NCBI GenBank assembly: GCA_029937135.1
Contig: JAPYQX010000011.1
Location: 1 to 21,533 of the forward strand
Length of the DNA stretch: 21,533 bases
Source of the DNA: Nitrospinota bacterium
GTDB taxonomy: Bacteria > UBA8248
Direction: 5' to 3'
Both the position numbers and the translations under genes were made by a program. Numbering within the stretch: the first letter of the stretch is position 1; each line of letters opens with the position of its first letter. Shown here in pieces: positions 7,633-15,053 of this stretch. Under the pieces are notes generated by a model. It saw only the letters and a program-made list of their open reading frames with translations, did not search any database and was not told the origin of the DNA.

Positions 7633-8811
7633 ATGGCCATCAAGGCAACGCGCAAGAAGCAGTGGTTCACCGCATTCCCGAAAGACTACCGCTGGTCGTT
7701 CATCACATCGATCAGCCTGATGCGGGTTCAGGGAGGCGCCGCCGACACCTCGGAGATTTTCGAGATATGCCGCCGCCTCGAGGGCAAGGAGGGCAACGAC
7801 AGCGCCTGGGTCCGCGAATGGACGCTGATGGGCGACCGCGTTCGCGCCATGGCCCAGGCCGCCCAGCGCAAGGGGAACAACTACACGGCGGCGGATTGCT
7901 ACAACCGCGCCTGCAATTACTATCAGGCGGCCGACCGCTTCATGTTCCCCAAGGACAAGAAATCAAAGGCGCTCTACCGAAGGTCCATCGATTGTTTTCA
8001 CCGCTACCTTAAACTGACGGACAGCCCGCGCGCCGAGATCGTCGAGATTCCCTTCGAGGGCAAAAAGAAGCTGCCCGCCTATTTCATCCATGCCCAGAAC
8101 ACGAAAAAAGCGAGGCCCCCCGTTGTGGTCCAGTACACCGGCTTCGACGGAACCAAAGAGGGCGGTTTCGCGCTGGCGACGCTGGCTCTCGTCCGCCGGG
8201 GGATGAGCGTCCTGCTCGCCGATACGCCCGGCGTGGGCGAGGCCATCCGCTTCCGGGGGATTTATCTGCGCCACGACTATGAAGTGGCCGGCACGGCTAT
8301 CCTCGACTGGCTCGAGAAGCGAAAGGATGTGAACGCCCGGCGCGCCGCCATATTCGCTTCGAGCCTCGGGGGCTACTACGCCCCGCGCACGGCGGCCTAT
8401 GAGCGGCGGTTCAAGGCAGCCGTCGCCTGGGGCGCGCAGTGGGATTATCACGCCATCTGGAAGCGGCGCATCAAAGCTGGCTATAAAATACAGCTTCCCT
8501 CGCCGGGCGCTCATCTGGCCTGGAGTTTTAATACGAAAACCGCCGAGGAGGCGCTCGAAAAACTCAAGGGCTTCCGGCTCGACGGGGTGGCGCAAAAAAT
8601 GAAGTGCCCGTTCTTGCTCGTCCACGGCAGCGACGACCAGCAGATTCCGTTGAGCGACGCAAAAAAACTCTTCAACGCGGCGGGCTCGAAGGATAAGACG
8701 ATGCGCGTCTACAGCGGCCCCGACGGCGGAGCCCAGCACTGCCACATGGACTACCTCCAGCCGGTGGTTTCCTACCTGGCCGACTGGACCGCCGAGAAAC
8801 TCGGGGCCTAG
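7633..8811 (+). CDS. Alpha/beta hydrolase with N-terminal helical cap (pseudooxynicotine hydrolase/FrsA type)
   Basis: A 392-aa protein. Residues 1-130 are helical (tandem Q/A/Y-rich helices such as NNYTAADCYNRACNYYQAAD). Residues 135-392 form an alpha/beta hydrolase fold. The likely nucleophile is Ser244 in FASSLGGYY, the acid Asp334 or Asp335 in VHGSDDQQIP, and the base His369 or His371 in AQHCHMDY. A helical N-terminal lid ahead of an S-x-G-G elbow is the arrangement of 2,6-dihydroxypseudooxynicotine hydrolase and FrsA-like proteins, which include C-C bond hydrolases and esterases. The substrate is unknown. GGGGGGAG about 5 nt upstream supports the start. Its stop TAG shares the palindrome CTAG with the stop of the convergent amidohydrolase, giving a 4-nt overlap. 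No secretion signal is seen. Confidence 0.86.
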   Translation: MAIKATRKKQWFTAFPKDYRWSFITSISLMRVQGGAADTSEIFEICRRLEGKEGNDSAWVREWTLMGDRVRAMAQAAQRKGNNYTAADCYNRACNYYQAADRFMFPKDKKSKALYRRSIDCFHRYLKLTDSPRAEIVEIPFEGKKKLPAYFIHAQNTKKARPPVVVQYTGFDGTKEGGFALATLALVRRGMSVLLADTPGVGEAIRFRGIYLRHDYEVAGTAILDWLEKRKDVNARRAAIFASSLGGYYAPRTAAYERRFKAAVAWGAQWDYHAIWKRRIKAGYKIQLPSPGAHLAWSFNTKTAEEALEKLKGFRLDGVAQKMKCPFLLVHGSDDQQIPLSDAKKLFNAAGSKDKTMRVYSGPDGGAQHCHMDYLQPVVSYLADWTAEKLGA

Positions 8812-10130
8812 CGCACTCCCAGCGGGTTGGGTTTCTGATCCATGGGAATCAGCGGGTCGTAGGTGAAGCTCCGCGTTTTCTCCTCGAACTCGGCGCGGAC
8901 CGCCTTCATCAGCGCCTCGTCGGTGATCAGATCGAGGGCCGAGGTGGCCATCGCCCGCGCGGCGGTGAGCATCCCCTTCTCGCCGATCTCCATGCCGTAT
9001 TGTTGAGTCGCCAGCCAGCTGTGGCCGGGCGTGCCCGGCGCGTGGCAGGCGGTGTAGAGGTTGCCCAGCGGCGTGATCCAGCTCACGTTCCCCCGCTCGT
9101 TGCTGGGCCGGGTGTGCTCCATGTTGAGGGGAAGGACCTCCTCGGCGAGAGGTTCGTCGAAGCCGAGGCTTTTGGCGAAGGCGCGTTCCTCGTCGGTGTA
9201 GCTTTCGGCGCCGACGGCCTCTAAGTTCCGCTGGACGCATTCCGACATGGCGAGGTTGGGCAGGGTTTCGTAGACCGCGGTGAGAAGGGTTTCCTTCATC
9301 TCGGTCCCCGAGGCGAGCGCTCCCGCCCGGGCGCAGTTCCTCACCCGCTCGCTCAACTCCTTGACGATGGTGCGCTTCGGGGCGCGGACGTAGTACCACA
9401 CCCGCCCGTAGGAGGGCACGACGTTGGGCGCAACGCCGCCGTCCTTGATGACGTAGTGAATCCGCGCCGCCTCGATCATGTGCTCGCGCATCATGTTCAC
9501 CCCGTAATTCATGATCTCGATGCCGTCGAGGGCGCTCCGGCCGTTCCAGGGGTCGCGGGCGGAGTGGGCGCTTTCGCCGAAAAACTCGAAGGCCATCGAG
9601 TCCATGGCGTTCGTGCTTCCGGCGCGGGCGTAGTTTCCCCAGTGGGGGTGCCAGGTGAGAACGGCGTCGAGGCCGTCGAAGGCCCCGTCGCGGGCCATGT
9701 AGACTTTTCCTTCTAAAGTCTCCTCGGCGGGGCAGCCGTATACGATAATCCGGCCCGGGGCCCCGCTCTCCTTGAGCGCGCGGAGGGCGGCGATGCCCGC
9801 GTAGGCGCAGGCCGTTCCGAAGAGGTTGTGGCCGCAGCCGTGGCCCTGCTCGCTGTGCGAGGGGCCGCAGTGGGGCAGGGCGTCGTACTCGCCCAGAATG
9901 CCGATCACCGGCCCACCCTCGCCCCCCCGGGCGATGAAGGCGGTGGGCAGGTCGCCCACCCCGCGCTGGACCTCGAAGCCGTATTGCCCCAGAAGGTCCT
10001 CGAGCAGCTCGGCCGACTTGAATTCCTCGAGCGCCACCTCGGCGAAGCGCCATATCTCGCGGGAAATCTCTCTTGCCTCGCCGCGCTGCGAGTCGATGAA
10101 GTCGAGCGCTTTTTGTTTAAGTGAATCCAT
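8808..10130 (-). CDS. M20 family amidohydrolase, AbgB-like (aminobenzoyl-glutamate hydrolase type)
   Basis: A 440-aa M20D-type metallohydrolase. Visible are ILGEYDALP (78-86), GHGCGHN (96-102) with metal-binding His/Cys, PAEE (134-137) with the general-base and metal glutamates, TWHPHWGN (159-166), and the lid-domain start GESAHSARDPWNGRSALDG. Near the C-terminus THR/GNVSWITP and CHAPGTPGHSW supply the remaining ligand histidines. This set of motifs matches AbgB, which cleaves p-aminobenzoyl-glutamate, and related amide hydrolases; the real substrate is unknown. AGGGG lies 8 nt before the ATG. It follows the VOC gene by 24 nt on the same strand, so the two probably form an operon. Its 3' end overlaps the convergent hydrolase by 4 nt. 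Confidence 0.9.
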   Translation of the reverse strand: MDSLKQKALDFIDSQRGEAREISREIWRFAEVALEEFKSAELLEDLLGQYGFEVQRGVGDLPTAFIARGGEGGPVIGILGEYDALPHCGPSHSEQGHGCGHNLFGTACAYAGIAALRALKESGAPGRIIVYGCPAEETLEGKVYMARDGAFDGLDAVLTWHPHWGNYARAGSTNAMDSMAFEFFGESAHSARDPWNGRSALDGIEIMNYGVNMMREHMIEAARIHYVIKDGGVAPNVVPSYGRVWYYVRAPKRTIVKELSERVRNCARAGALASGTEMKETLLTAVYETLPNLAMSECVQRNLEAVGAESYTDEERAFAKSLGFDEPLAEEVLPLNMEHTRPSNERGNVSWITPLGNLYTACHAPGTPGHSWLATQQYGMEIGEKGMLTAARAMATSALDLITDEALMKAVRAEFEEKTRSFTYDPLIPMDQKPNPLGVR

Positions 10131-10154
10131 GAGATTACCCCTCTAGAAAAAAAA

Positions 10155-10592
10155 TTAGGCTGCCGGATCTATCCAGTTGAGTTCGATCAGGTTGCCGTCC
10201 GGGTCCTTGAAGAATACGAGCTTGCGCTCGGGGGAGCGGGAGAGAATTTCGCACTCGAGCCGGACGCCAGCGGCTTTGAGATGGTCCACGGCGGCCTCCA
10301 TGTCCTTGACCCAGAAGGTCAGGTAGCGAAAGCCCGTCTGGGTGTCCGCCAGCGGGTCCGCGGTCATCGGGGCGGCGGGCCACTCGAGGAGCTTGATGAG
10401 GATATCGCCGAAGCGGAGGGCGTGGAGCTTGAGGTCGCCCGTGCCGAAACCGGCCCGGGAGATGAAGTCTCCCGGAATGTCGCGCACAGCCACCTCCTCG
10501 AGCCCGAGGACGCCGATATAAAAATCGCGCATGGCCCCGATGTCGCGCGTGGTGAGCCCGATGTCAACACTGCTCTGTGTGGTTTCAAACAT
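10155..10592 (-). CDS. VOC family protein (glyoxalase/bleomycin-resistance/dioxygenase fold)
   Basis: A 145-aa protein with two beta-alpha-beta-beta-beta modules. The first runs from VDIGLTTRDIGAMRDFYIGVLG to LIKLLEW. The second runs from FRYLTFWVKDMEAAVDHL to KDPDGNLIELNW. The closing FFKDPDGNLIEL is the classic VOC C-terminal metal-ligand motif (Glu). The first-strand histidine found in most metal-binding members (D-H-V/I) is replaced: the line reads S-V-D-I-G-L. GGGAG about 8 nt upstream supports the ATG. It is the first gene of a likely two-gene unit with the amidohydrolase. The reaction cannot be assigned; VOC members include isomerases, lyases, ring-cleavage dioxygenases and binding proteins. 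Confidence 0.88.
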   Translation of the reverse strand: MFETTQSSVDIGLTTRDIGAMRDFYIGVLGLEEVAVRDIPGDFISRAGFGTGDLKLHALRFGDILIKLLEWPAAPMTADPLADTQTGFRYLTFWVKDMEAAVDHLKAAGVRLECEILSRSPERKLVFFKDPDGNLIELNWIDPAA

Positions 10593-10647
10593 GGTGCATC
10601 TCCCGTAGCTGGTCCGGTTCTGATGGAATGGATGATCGGATTGTAAG

Positions 10648-10704
10648 GCGGCGGGCCTGCCCGCGCCAGCGCCTGTAACGTGCGGCGGGCCTGCCCCGCG
10701 CCAG
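10648..10704. repeat. Tandem 22/23-nt GC-rich repeat with internal hairpin
   Basis: Positions 10648-10669 and 10682-10704 are the same sequence (GCGGCGGGCCTGCC, then CGCGCCAG) except for one extra C in the second copy, with a 34-nt period. Each is preceded by TGTAA (10643-10647 and 10675-10679). Copy 1 contains GCGGGC-CT-GCCCGC, a perfect inverted repeat. The form resembles a REP-like palindromic repeat or a paired binding site. Confidence 0.6.
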
Positions 10705-10827
10705 GGCTTGCGGGCGGCCTTCTCCGGCGGCGGCTCCGTACCAGCGGGCGGCCTCGTGTCAGCGGTTTTTCTTTCCGGCTCTTTGATGGTCGCGCTTTGG
10801 TCGTTTTCGGGAAACCCCGCCGCCGTG

Positions 10828-10864
10828 ATACAAATCGGATACCGGATTCAAGCCGATTTGATAT
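10828..10864. promoter_or_regulatory. Inverted repeat (candidate operator) upstream of LLM operon
   Basis: CAAATCGG (10831-10838) and CCGATTTG (10853-10860) are perfect 8-bp inverted arms separated by 14 nt. The symmetry extends outward as ATA / ATAT with one bulge. The element lies about 75 nt before the first LLM gene and is AT-richer than its surroundings. It suits a dimeric regulator (TetR/GntR-like spacing) or an RNA stem in the leader. No regulator gene adjoins it. Confidence 0.4.
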
Positions 10865-10937
10865 GAAATGGAGAAACCCCGCGGCTGCCCGCCTCGCTCG
10901 CGGCAACACATGAACCCGCCGGAGCGGCGGCCCGGGG

Positions 10938-11948
10938 ATGAGCCGAATGACGAAAAAACTGGGATATTGCCTGCTCTCGTTCGTGGATATGCCGATTCTC
11001 GAGATGGGCGAGGTGGCGCGCAGGGCCGAGGAGCTGGGCTACGATCGCGCCTATACGACCGAGTCGCTCTCGGATTCGCTCGCCATCCACATGGTGATGG
11101 CCATGAAGACCACGCGCATCGTCGTGGGGAGCTTCATCGCCATTATTTATCACCGGCACCCGCACATCGCGGCGCAGGCCGCCGTCGCCATCGATGAGGT
11201 GTCGGGGGGGCGGTATATTCTGGGCCTCGGCCTGGGCCATCCCCCGCGCGTCAAGGGAATGGGGATGCGGATGGGAAAGCCGCGCGAGGACCTGCGCGCC
11301 TACGTGGGCGAGGTGCGCGGGCTGCTCGAGGGGCGGCGGGTTTACGATATGCCCGTCCAGACCTATCAGGGCGAGGAGCTCCAATTTCGCCTCCCCAAGC
11401 GCCGCCTGCCGATCTACACGGCGGCGGTTGGCGAGCGGATGACCGAGCTGGGCGGCGAGATCTCGGACGGGCTGATGCTCTACATGCTGCCGCTTTCGCG
11501 CATGAAGCGGATCATCGAGGCGCGGGACCGCGGGGCGCGCCGGGCGGGAAGGGACCCCGCCGGGGTCGAGATCAACATGGGGATTCACACTTTTCTCTCC
11601 GAGGATCTCGCCGGGGCCCGCGAGAAGGCCCGGGATACGCTGACCTACTGGCTCGCCCTTCCGGCCTACAACGCCTCGATCCGCGAGAGCGGATACGAGG
11701 AGGAAGCGGACAACCTGCGCGACGCCTTCGCGCGAGGGGATCAAAAATCCCTCCGCGCCGGGATCACGGATGAGATTATCGACGAGTTTTGCCTGGCCGG
11801 CCCGGCCGGGCGGTGCCGCGAACGGCTGGACGCTTTCAGGGAGGCGGGGGCCGAGGTGCCGATTCTGATGATCGACCCTGCCGAGCCGGGTGAGGATTAC
11901 CCGGCGGCGATGCAGAGAACGCTCGAAGGGCTCGCTCCGGGCGGATGA
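10938..11948 (+). CDS. LLM class flavin/F420-dependent oxidoreductase (Mer/luciferase-like)
   Basis: A 336-aa bacterial-luciferase-like TIM-barrel protein. Visible are ARRAEELGYDRAYTTES (strand 2 region), TTRIVVGSFIAIIYHRHP, AAQAAVAIDEVSGGRYILG followed by LGLGHPP, and LPIYTAAVGERMTELGGE with DGLMLY. The S-G-G-R-[FY] block with the following glycine-rich turn is the signature of F420-dependent methylene-tetrahydromethanopterin reductase-like enzymes. FMN-using members of the superfamily cannot be excluded. The start could be 10938 (GGAG 13 nt upstream) or the in-frame ATG at 10947 (GGGG 9 nt upstream). It is the first gene of a plus-strand set with a second LLM gene (34-nt gap) and a CoA-transferase. 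Its substrate is unknown. Confidence 0.88.
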   Translation: MSRMTKKLGYCLLSFVDMPILEMGEVARRAEELGYDRAYTTESLSDSLAIHMVMAMKTTRIVVGSFIAIIYHRHPHIAAQAAVAIDEVSGGRYILGLGLGHPPRVKGMGMRMGKPREDLRAYVGEVRGLLEGRRVYDMPVQTYQGEELQFRLPKRRLPIYTAAVGERMTELGGEISDGLMLYMLPLSRMKRIIEARDRGARRAGRDPAGVEINMGIHTFLSEDLAGAREKARDTLTYWLALPAYNASIRESGYEEEADNLRDAFARGDQKSLRAGITDEIIDEFCLAGPAGRCRERLDAFREAGAEVPILMIDPAEPGEDYPAAMQRTLEGLAPGG

Positions 11949-11982
11949 TTATTTCGCTTTTTTCATACAGGAGGCCTCAATC

Positions 11983-12822
11983 ATGAAATTCGGCTTGGCC
12001 ATATTCCCCACGGACGACACCCTTCCTCCCGCCGATCTGGGGCGGGAGGCGGAGGCGCGCGGATTCGAGTCGATTTTTTTCCCGGAGCACACCCATATTC
12101 CCGTCGCGCGGACGACGCCCTGGCCCGGCGGCGCGGAGCTCCCCCGTGAATACCCGCGCAACCTCGACCCTTTTGTGTCGATGGCCGCCGCGGCCACGGC
12201 CACGAAGACCCTGAAGGTGGGAACCGGCATCTGCCTCGTCATCCAGCGCGACCCCATCGTCATGGCCAAGGAGGTGGCGAGCGTGGACTATATTTCGGGC
12301 GGGCGCGTGCTCTTCGGGGTCGGCGGGGGCTGGAACGTCGAGGAGATGGCGAACCACGGCACTGAGTCCAAGAGCCGCTGGAAGGTGATGCGCGAGCGCA
12401 TCGAGGCGATGAAGGAAATCTGGACCCAGGATGAGGCCGCTTACCACGGCGAGCATGTGAACTTCGACGCGATTTGGTGCTGGCCCAAGCCGGCGGCGAA
12501 GCCCCATCCGCCGGTTCTCGTCGGCGGCCACGGCCCGCGCACCCTCCAGCGGGTGGTGCGCTACGGGGACGAGTGGATGCCCCTTCGCCGGGGGGATGCC
12601 TCTTATGCCGACGACATCAAAAAGCTGAACGAGATGGCCGGAGAGGCCGGGCGCGATCCGATACCGGCGAGCCTTTTTTTCGCGCCGGACGACGTGGCGG
12701 GGTTGGAGAGATACCAGGAGGAAGGTTTTCACCGGATGATTTTTTACGTTCCGGCGCTGGGCGCGGATGAGCTTCTACCCAGGATGGACGCGCTGGCGGA
12801 GTTGATCCGGAATTTCGGCTAA
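11983..12822 (+). CDS. LLM class F420-dependent oxidoreductase (Rv2161c/TIGR03619-like)
   Basis: A 279-aa luciferase-like protein. The start is set by AGGAGG (11969-11974) 8 nt before the ATG; a longer open frame upstream only overlaps the previous gene. Visible are LGREAEARGFESIFFPEHTH, LDPFVSMAAAATATKTLKVG, RDPIVMAKEVASVDYISGGR and VLFGVGGGWNVEEMANHGT, then the C-terminal PPVLVGGHGPRTLQRVVRYG with DEWMP. The V-D-x-x-S-x-G-R-x-x-x-G-V-G-x-G-W-N-x-E-E run is characteristic of the probable F420-dependent Rv2161c-type group. It shares only the fold with the gene before it, so it is not a recent tandem duplicate. It is followed after 46 nt by a CoA-transferase, suggesting a step acting on a CoA thioester or its acid. 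Confidence 0.92.
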   Translation: MKFGLAIFPTDDTLPPADLGREAEARGFESIFFPEHTHIPVARTTPWPGGAELPREYPRNLDPFVSMAAAATATKTLKVGTGICLVIQRDPIVMAKEVASVDYISGGRVLFGVGGGWNVEEMANHGTESKSRWKVMRERIEAMKEIWTQDEAAYHGEHVNFDAIWCWPKPAAKPHPPVLVGGHGPRTLQRVVRYGDEWMPLRRGDASYADDIKKLNEMAGEAGRDPIPASLFFAPDDVAGLERYQEEGFHRMIFYVPALGADELLPRMDALAELIRNFG

Positions 12823-12868
12823 CGAGTTTTTAACCAACAAGTTCAACAAAAAGGATGGGAATCGAAAC

Positions 12869-14074
12869 ATGAATCCAGAGCCGATGGGAGAGGGCGCTCT
12901 CGCGGGATTGAGAGTGATCGAGGTGTGCCAGAATCTGGCGGGGCCATACTGCTGCACGATACTGGCCGACATGGGCGCCGACGTGATCAAGGTCGAGCCG
13001 CCCGGAGGCGATCACTCGCGCAGGATCGGGCGCCACTTCGCCGGGGATGAAAGCTACGCCTTCATGACCCTCAACCGGAGCAAGCGCGGAATCGTCCTCG
13101 ACCTGAAAACCGAGGCGGGCAAGGGCGTGCTCGAGGAGCTGGCGGCCGGGGCGGACGCGCTCGTCGAAAACGTACGGCCCGGTGCGATGGAGCGCATGGG
13201 CCTGGGCTACGAGGATTTGAAGAAGATTAAGCCCGATATTATCTACGCCACGATTTCGGGTTTCGGCCGCACGGGGCCCTACGCCGACCAGGGCGGCTAC
13301 GATCTGATCTCGCAGGGCTTTTCCAGCCTGATGAGCTTTACCGGCGAGCCGGGCCGGGACCCGGTGAAAATCCCGGTTCCTCTCTGCGATCTGAACGCCG
13401 GGATGTATTCGGCGATCTCTATCCTCTCGGCGGTCTTCCATCGTCACCGCACCGGGAAGGGTCAGTGGATCGATACCTCACTCACCGACTCGGGGCTGGG
13501 CTACACCGTCTGGCAGGCGTCGCAGTTTTTCCCGTCGGGGGTTTCGCCCGTGCCGAAGGGAACGAAGCACGAAATATCGGCTCCCTATCAGGCGTTTCGC
13601 TGTGCGGACGGCTACGTGATCATCGGTGGAACGAGCCAGCTCAACTGGGAACGCATGTGTCAGGCCATCGGGCGCGAAGACCTTCTTGAGCGGGAGGAGT
13701 ATGCGACCCCGAGGGACCGGGGAAATAACGAAGACGCCCTCGCCCTCGAGCTCGAGGAGGCTTTGATGACCCGGAGCCGCGACGAGTGGATCGAGCGCCT
13801 CCAGGCGGTCAACGTGCCGTGCGGACCCATCCACGACATGGCCGAGGCCTTTGATCATCCCCAGATACGGGCGCGGGAGATGGCCGTCGAGGTCGATCAC
13901 CCGGTGGCCGGGCTGATGCGGGTGATCGCGCTTCCGCCGAAAATGTCCGGGACGCCCGTGAAGGTCAGCAGGCCCGCCCCCCTCCTCGGGCAGCACACCG
14001 ACGAGGTTTTGCGCGAGCTTGGGAAGAGCGATGAGGAGATCAGGGCGCTGCGCGAGGCGGGCGGTGTCGGTTGA
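12869..14074 (+). CDS. CaiB/BaiF family (family III) CoA-transferase
   Basis: A 401-aa family III CoA-transferase. It has LRVIEVCQNLAGPYCCTILA, ADVIKVEPPGGDHSRRIG, ENVRPGAMERMGLGYEDL and TISGFGRTGPYADQGGYD. The expected catalytic aspartate is D174 in PLCDLNAGMY. GGGA lies 8-9 nt before the ATG; a second in-frame Met at residue 6 is an alternative start. It is the last gene of the LLM-LLM-CaiB unit and is followed by a strong terminator at 14177-14203. It is a clear paralogue of the 236-1426 protein but differs in the N-terminal substrate-pocket segments, so the two need not share a substrate. Confidence 0.94.
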   Translation: MNPEPMGEGALAGLRVIEVCQNLAGPYCCTILADMGADVIKVEPPGGDHSRRIGRHFAGDESYAFMTLNRSKRGIVLDLKTEAGKGVLEELAAGADALVENVRPGAMERMGLGYEDLKKIKPDIIYATISGFGRTGPYADQGGYDLISQGFSSLMSFTGEPGRDPVKIPVPLCDLNAGMYSAISILSAVFHRHRTGKGQWIDTSLTDSGLGYTVWQASQFFPSGVSPVPKGTKHEISAPYQAFRCADGYVIIGGTSQLNWERMCQAIGREDLLEREEYATPRDRGNNEDALALELEEALMTRSRDEWIERLQAVNVPCGPIHDMAEAFDHPQIRAREMAVEVDHPVAGLMRVIALPPKMSGTPVKVSRPAPLLGQHTDEVLRELGKSDEEIRALREAGGVG

Positions 14075-14176
14075 GGTGTCTGAGCCTATTTGGATGCCGT
14101 CCACAGTAGGAATATCTCTACCGCGATCCGGCGGTCAAATCGGATAACCGGGCGAAATTAAAAAAACAGCAAACCC

Positions 14177-14210
14177 CCCCCCGGCCCTGGGTAGGCCGGG
14201 GGGTCTTGTT
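14177..14210. terminator. Intrinsic terminator, probably bidirectional
   Basis: CCCCCCGGCC (14177-14186) and GGCCGGGGGG (14194-14203) form a perfect 10-bp stem with a 7-nt loop. TCTTGTTTG follows on the plus strand, and an A-rich run (14158-14173) gives a U-rich tail on the minus strand. It sits between the convergent CoA-transferase and cytochrome genes, where a shared terminator is expected. Confidence 0.85.
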
Positions 14211-14232
14211 TGTTGCGATTGGTGAAGACGGG

Positions 14233-14679
14233 TTACATCTTCTTCTTTTTCTTGGCCCGGAAGGTCTTGTGGCACCCCCCGCAGTTTTTGCCGATATTCT
14301 TCATGGCTTTGGCGACCGTGGCCTTGTTGCCGCTCTTGGAATGGACCTGAGAGAAAACGGCGGCGCTGACGGCCAGGAACTCAGCCCGCTGCTTGAAGGT
14401 GCCCTTGTCGGTCCATATATTCGGCTTGGCGCGGGATTTCCCGCCTTTATTCTTGCTGAACGTCTTGGAGATTGTTCCGGCCAGCTTGTAAATCTTGCCC
14501 GCCGCCTTGTTGTCGCCGGCCTTCACCGCTTTCTTGACCGCTCCCCAAGTCTTGCCGATGGATTTCATCAGCCCCCTGCGGGCGGATACATCCGGGTTCT
14601 CGAAGATGCCGGGTCCCGTGCAGCCGGCGGCAAAAACACCGGCCAGAATCAGGAGCGAGCCATCGGACGCATCGGCCAA
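14233..14679 (-). CDS. Cytochrome c'-like (class II) haem lipoprotein, 5' end disturbed
   Basis: The C-terminus has GKNCGGCHKTFRAKK, a single haem c site C-x-x-C-H placed near the end with a following Arg, as in class II cytochromes c'. Ahead of it are helical segments (KSIGKTWGAVKKAVKAGD; FLAVSAAVFSQVHSKSG) consistent with the four-helix bundle. The N-terminus has a hydrophobic run LLILAGVFAAGC that ends in a lipobox (A-A-G-C), so the mature protein should be a periplasm-facing lipoprotein. No in-frame ATG exists. The TTG at 14679 or the CTG at 14685 (GGAAG 7 nt upstream) would have to serve. Both give an acidic ADASDGS segment instead of the usual basic n-region. The upstream DNA belongs to an ECF sigma gene on the other strand, so the true start was probably lost. 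A single-electron carrier or NO-binding role is possible. Confidence 0.78.
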   Translation of the reverse strand: MADASDGSLLILAGVFAAGCTGPGIFENPDVSARRGLMKSIGKTWGAVKKAVKAGDNKAAGKIYKLAGTISKTFSKNKGGKSRAKPNIWTDKGTFKQRAEFLAVSAAVFSQVHSKSGNKATVAKAMKNIGKNCGGCHKTFRAKKKKKM

Positions 14680-15042
14680 TTTCAGCCGGGAACTTCCATG
14701 AAGGCCTGGCTGTTTACCATTCTGAAGAGGACGCACCTCAACCGCCTCCGGCGGGCGAAGATCGAGGTCACCTCGGAGAGATACCCGGAGCGGGACGACC
14801 TCCTCTCCGCCGGGCGGAGGGAGGCGGCCCCCGGCCGCCTTCCGGCCCGGCGGGTGCGAAGGGATATCGACGCCGCCGTCGAAGGATTGTCCGGGGAGCA
14901 TCGATCAATCATCATTCTGGCGGATATCGAGGAGTTGACCCTCGCCGAGATCGCCGAAATCGAGGATATTCCCGTCGGGACGGTAAAGAGCCGCCTTTGG
15001 CGGGCGAGAAGCGAGTTGAGGGCCAAACTCATGGACTATTAG
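14680..15042 (+). pseudogene. ECF sigma factor, 5'-truncated (end of region 2 plus region 4)
   Basis: Sigma homology begins abruptly at 14680 with FQPGTSMKAWLFTILKR then THLNRLRR, the standard end of ECF region 2. It runs through a variable linker to region 4: LSGEHRSIIILADIEELTLA, then EIAEIEDIPVGTVKSRLWRA, ending ELRAKLMDY. Region 4 is intact, but the first two thirds of region 2 (core binding and -10 recognition) are missing. The DNA upstream is the coding strand of the cytochrome c' gene in the opposite orientation. The first Met in frame is at 14698 (114 aa) and has no ribosome site. The product could not work as a normal sigma factor. It is followed 11 nt later by its anti-sigma gene, the usual order. 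Confidence 0.82.
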
Positions 15043-15053
15043 GAAAGCCGGGA

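Larger units (their letters stand above)
10593..10937. other. 345-nt divergent intergenic region with repeats and a dyad
   Basis: There is no credible gene here; the short open frames have no ribosome site and unlike codon use. The region must hold the promoters of the VOC/amidohydrolase unit (minus) and the LLM/CoA-transferase unit (plus). It contains a GC-rich tandem repeat (10648-10704), an inverted repeat (10828-10864), and the decamer GAAACCCCGC twice (10811-10820 and 10873-10882) on either side of that inverted repeat. Promoter hexamers are not clear enough to call. Confidence 0.6.

Noticed and set aside
7418..7720. 100-codon plus-strand frame between BCCP and the hydrolase
   Set aside because: It overlaps the hydrolase by 88 nt in another frame, shows no family pattern, and its GGAGG is only 4 nt from the ATG. 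Not supported as a gene.
7963..10053. Minus-strand 696-codon frame overlapping the hydrolase and amidohydrolase genes
   Set aside because: It is a frame shadow of the AbgB-like gene, Arg/Gly-rich with no recognisable motif.
11890..11982. Upstream start for the second LLM gene
   Set aside because: It would overlap the first LLM gene and lacks family residues; AGGAGG before 11983 settles the start.
14206..14679. Upstream half of the plus-strand open frame that ends in the sigma factor
   Set aside because: Before 14680 it is only the antisense shadow of the cytochrome c' gene; no sigma homology exists there.
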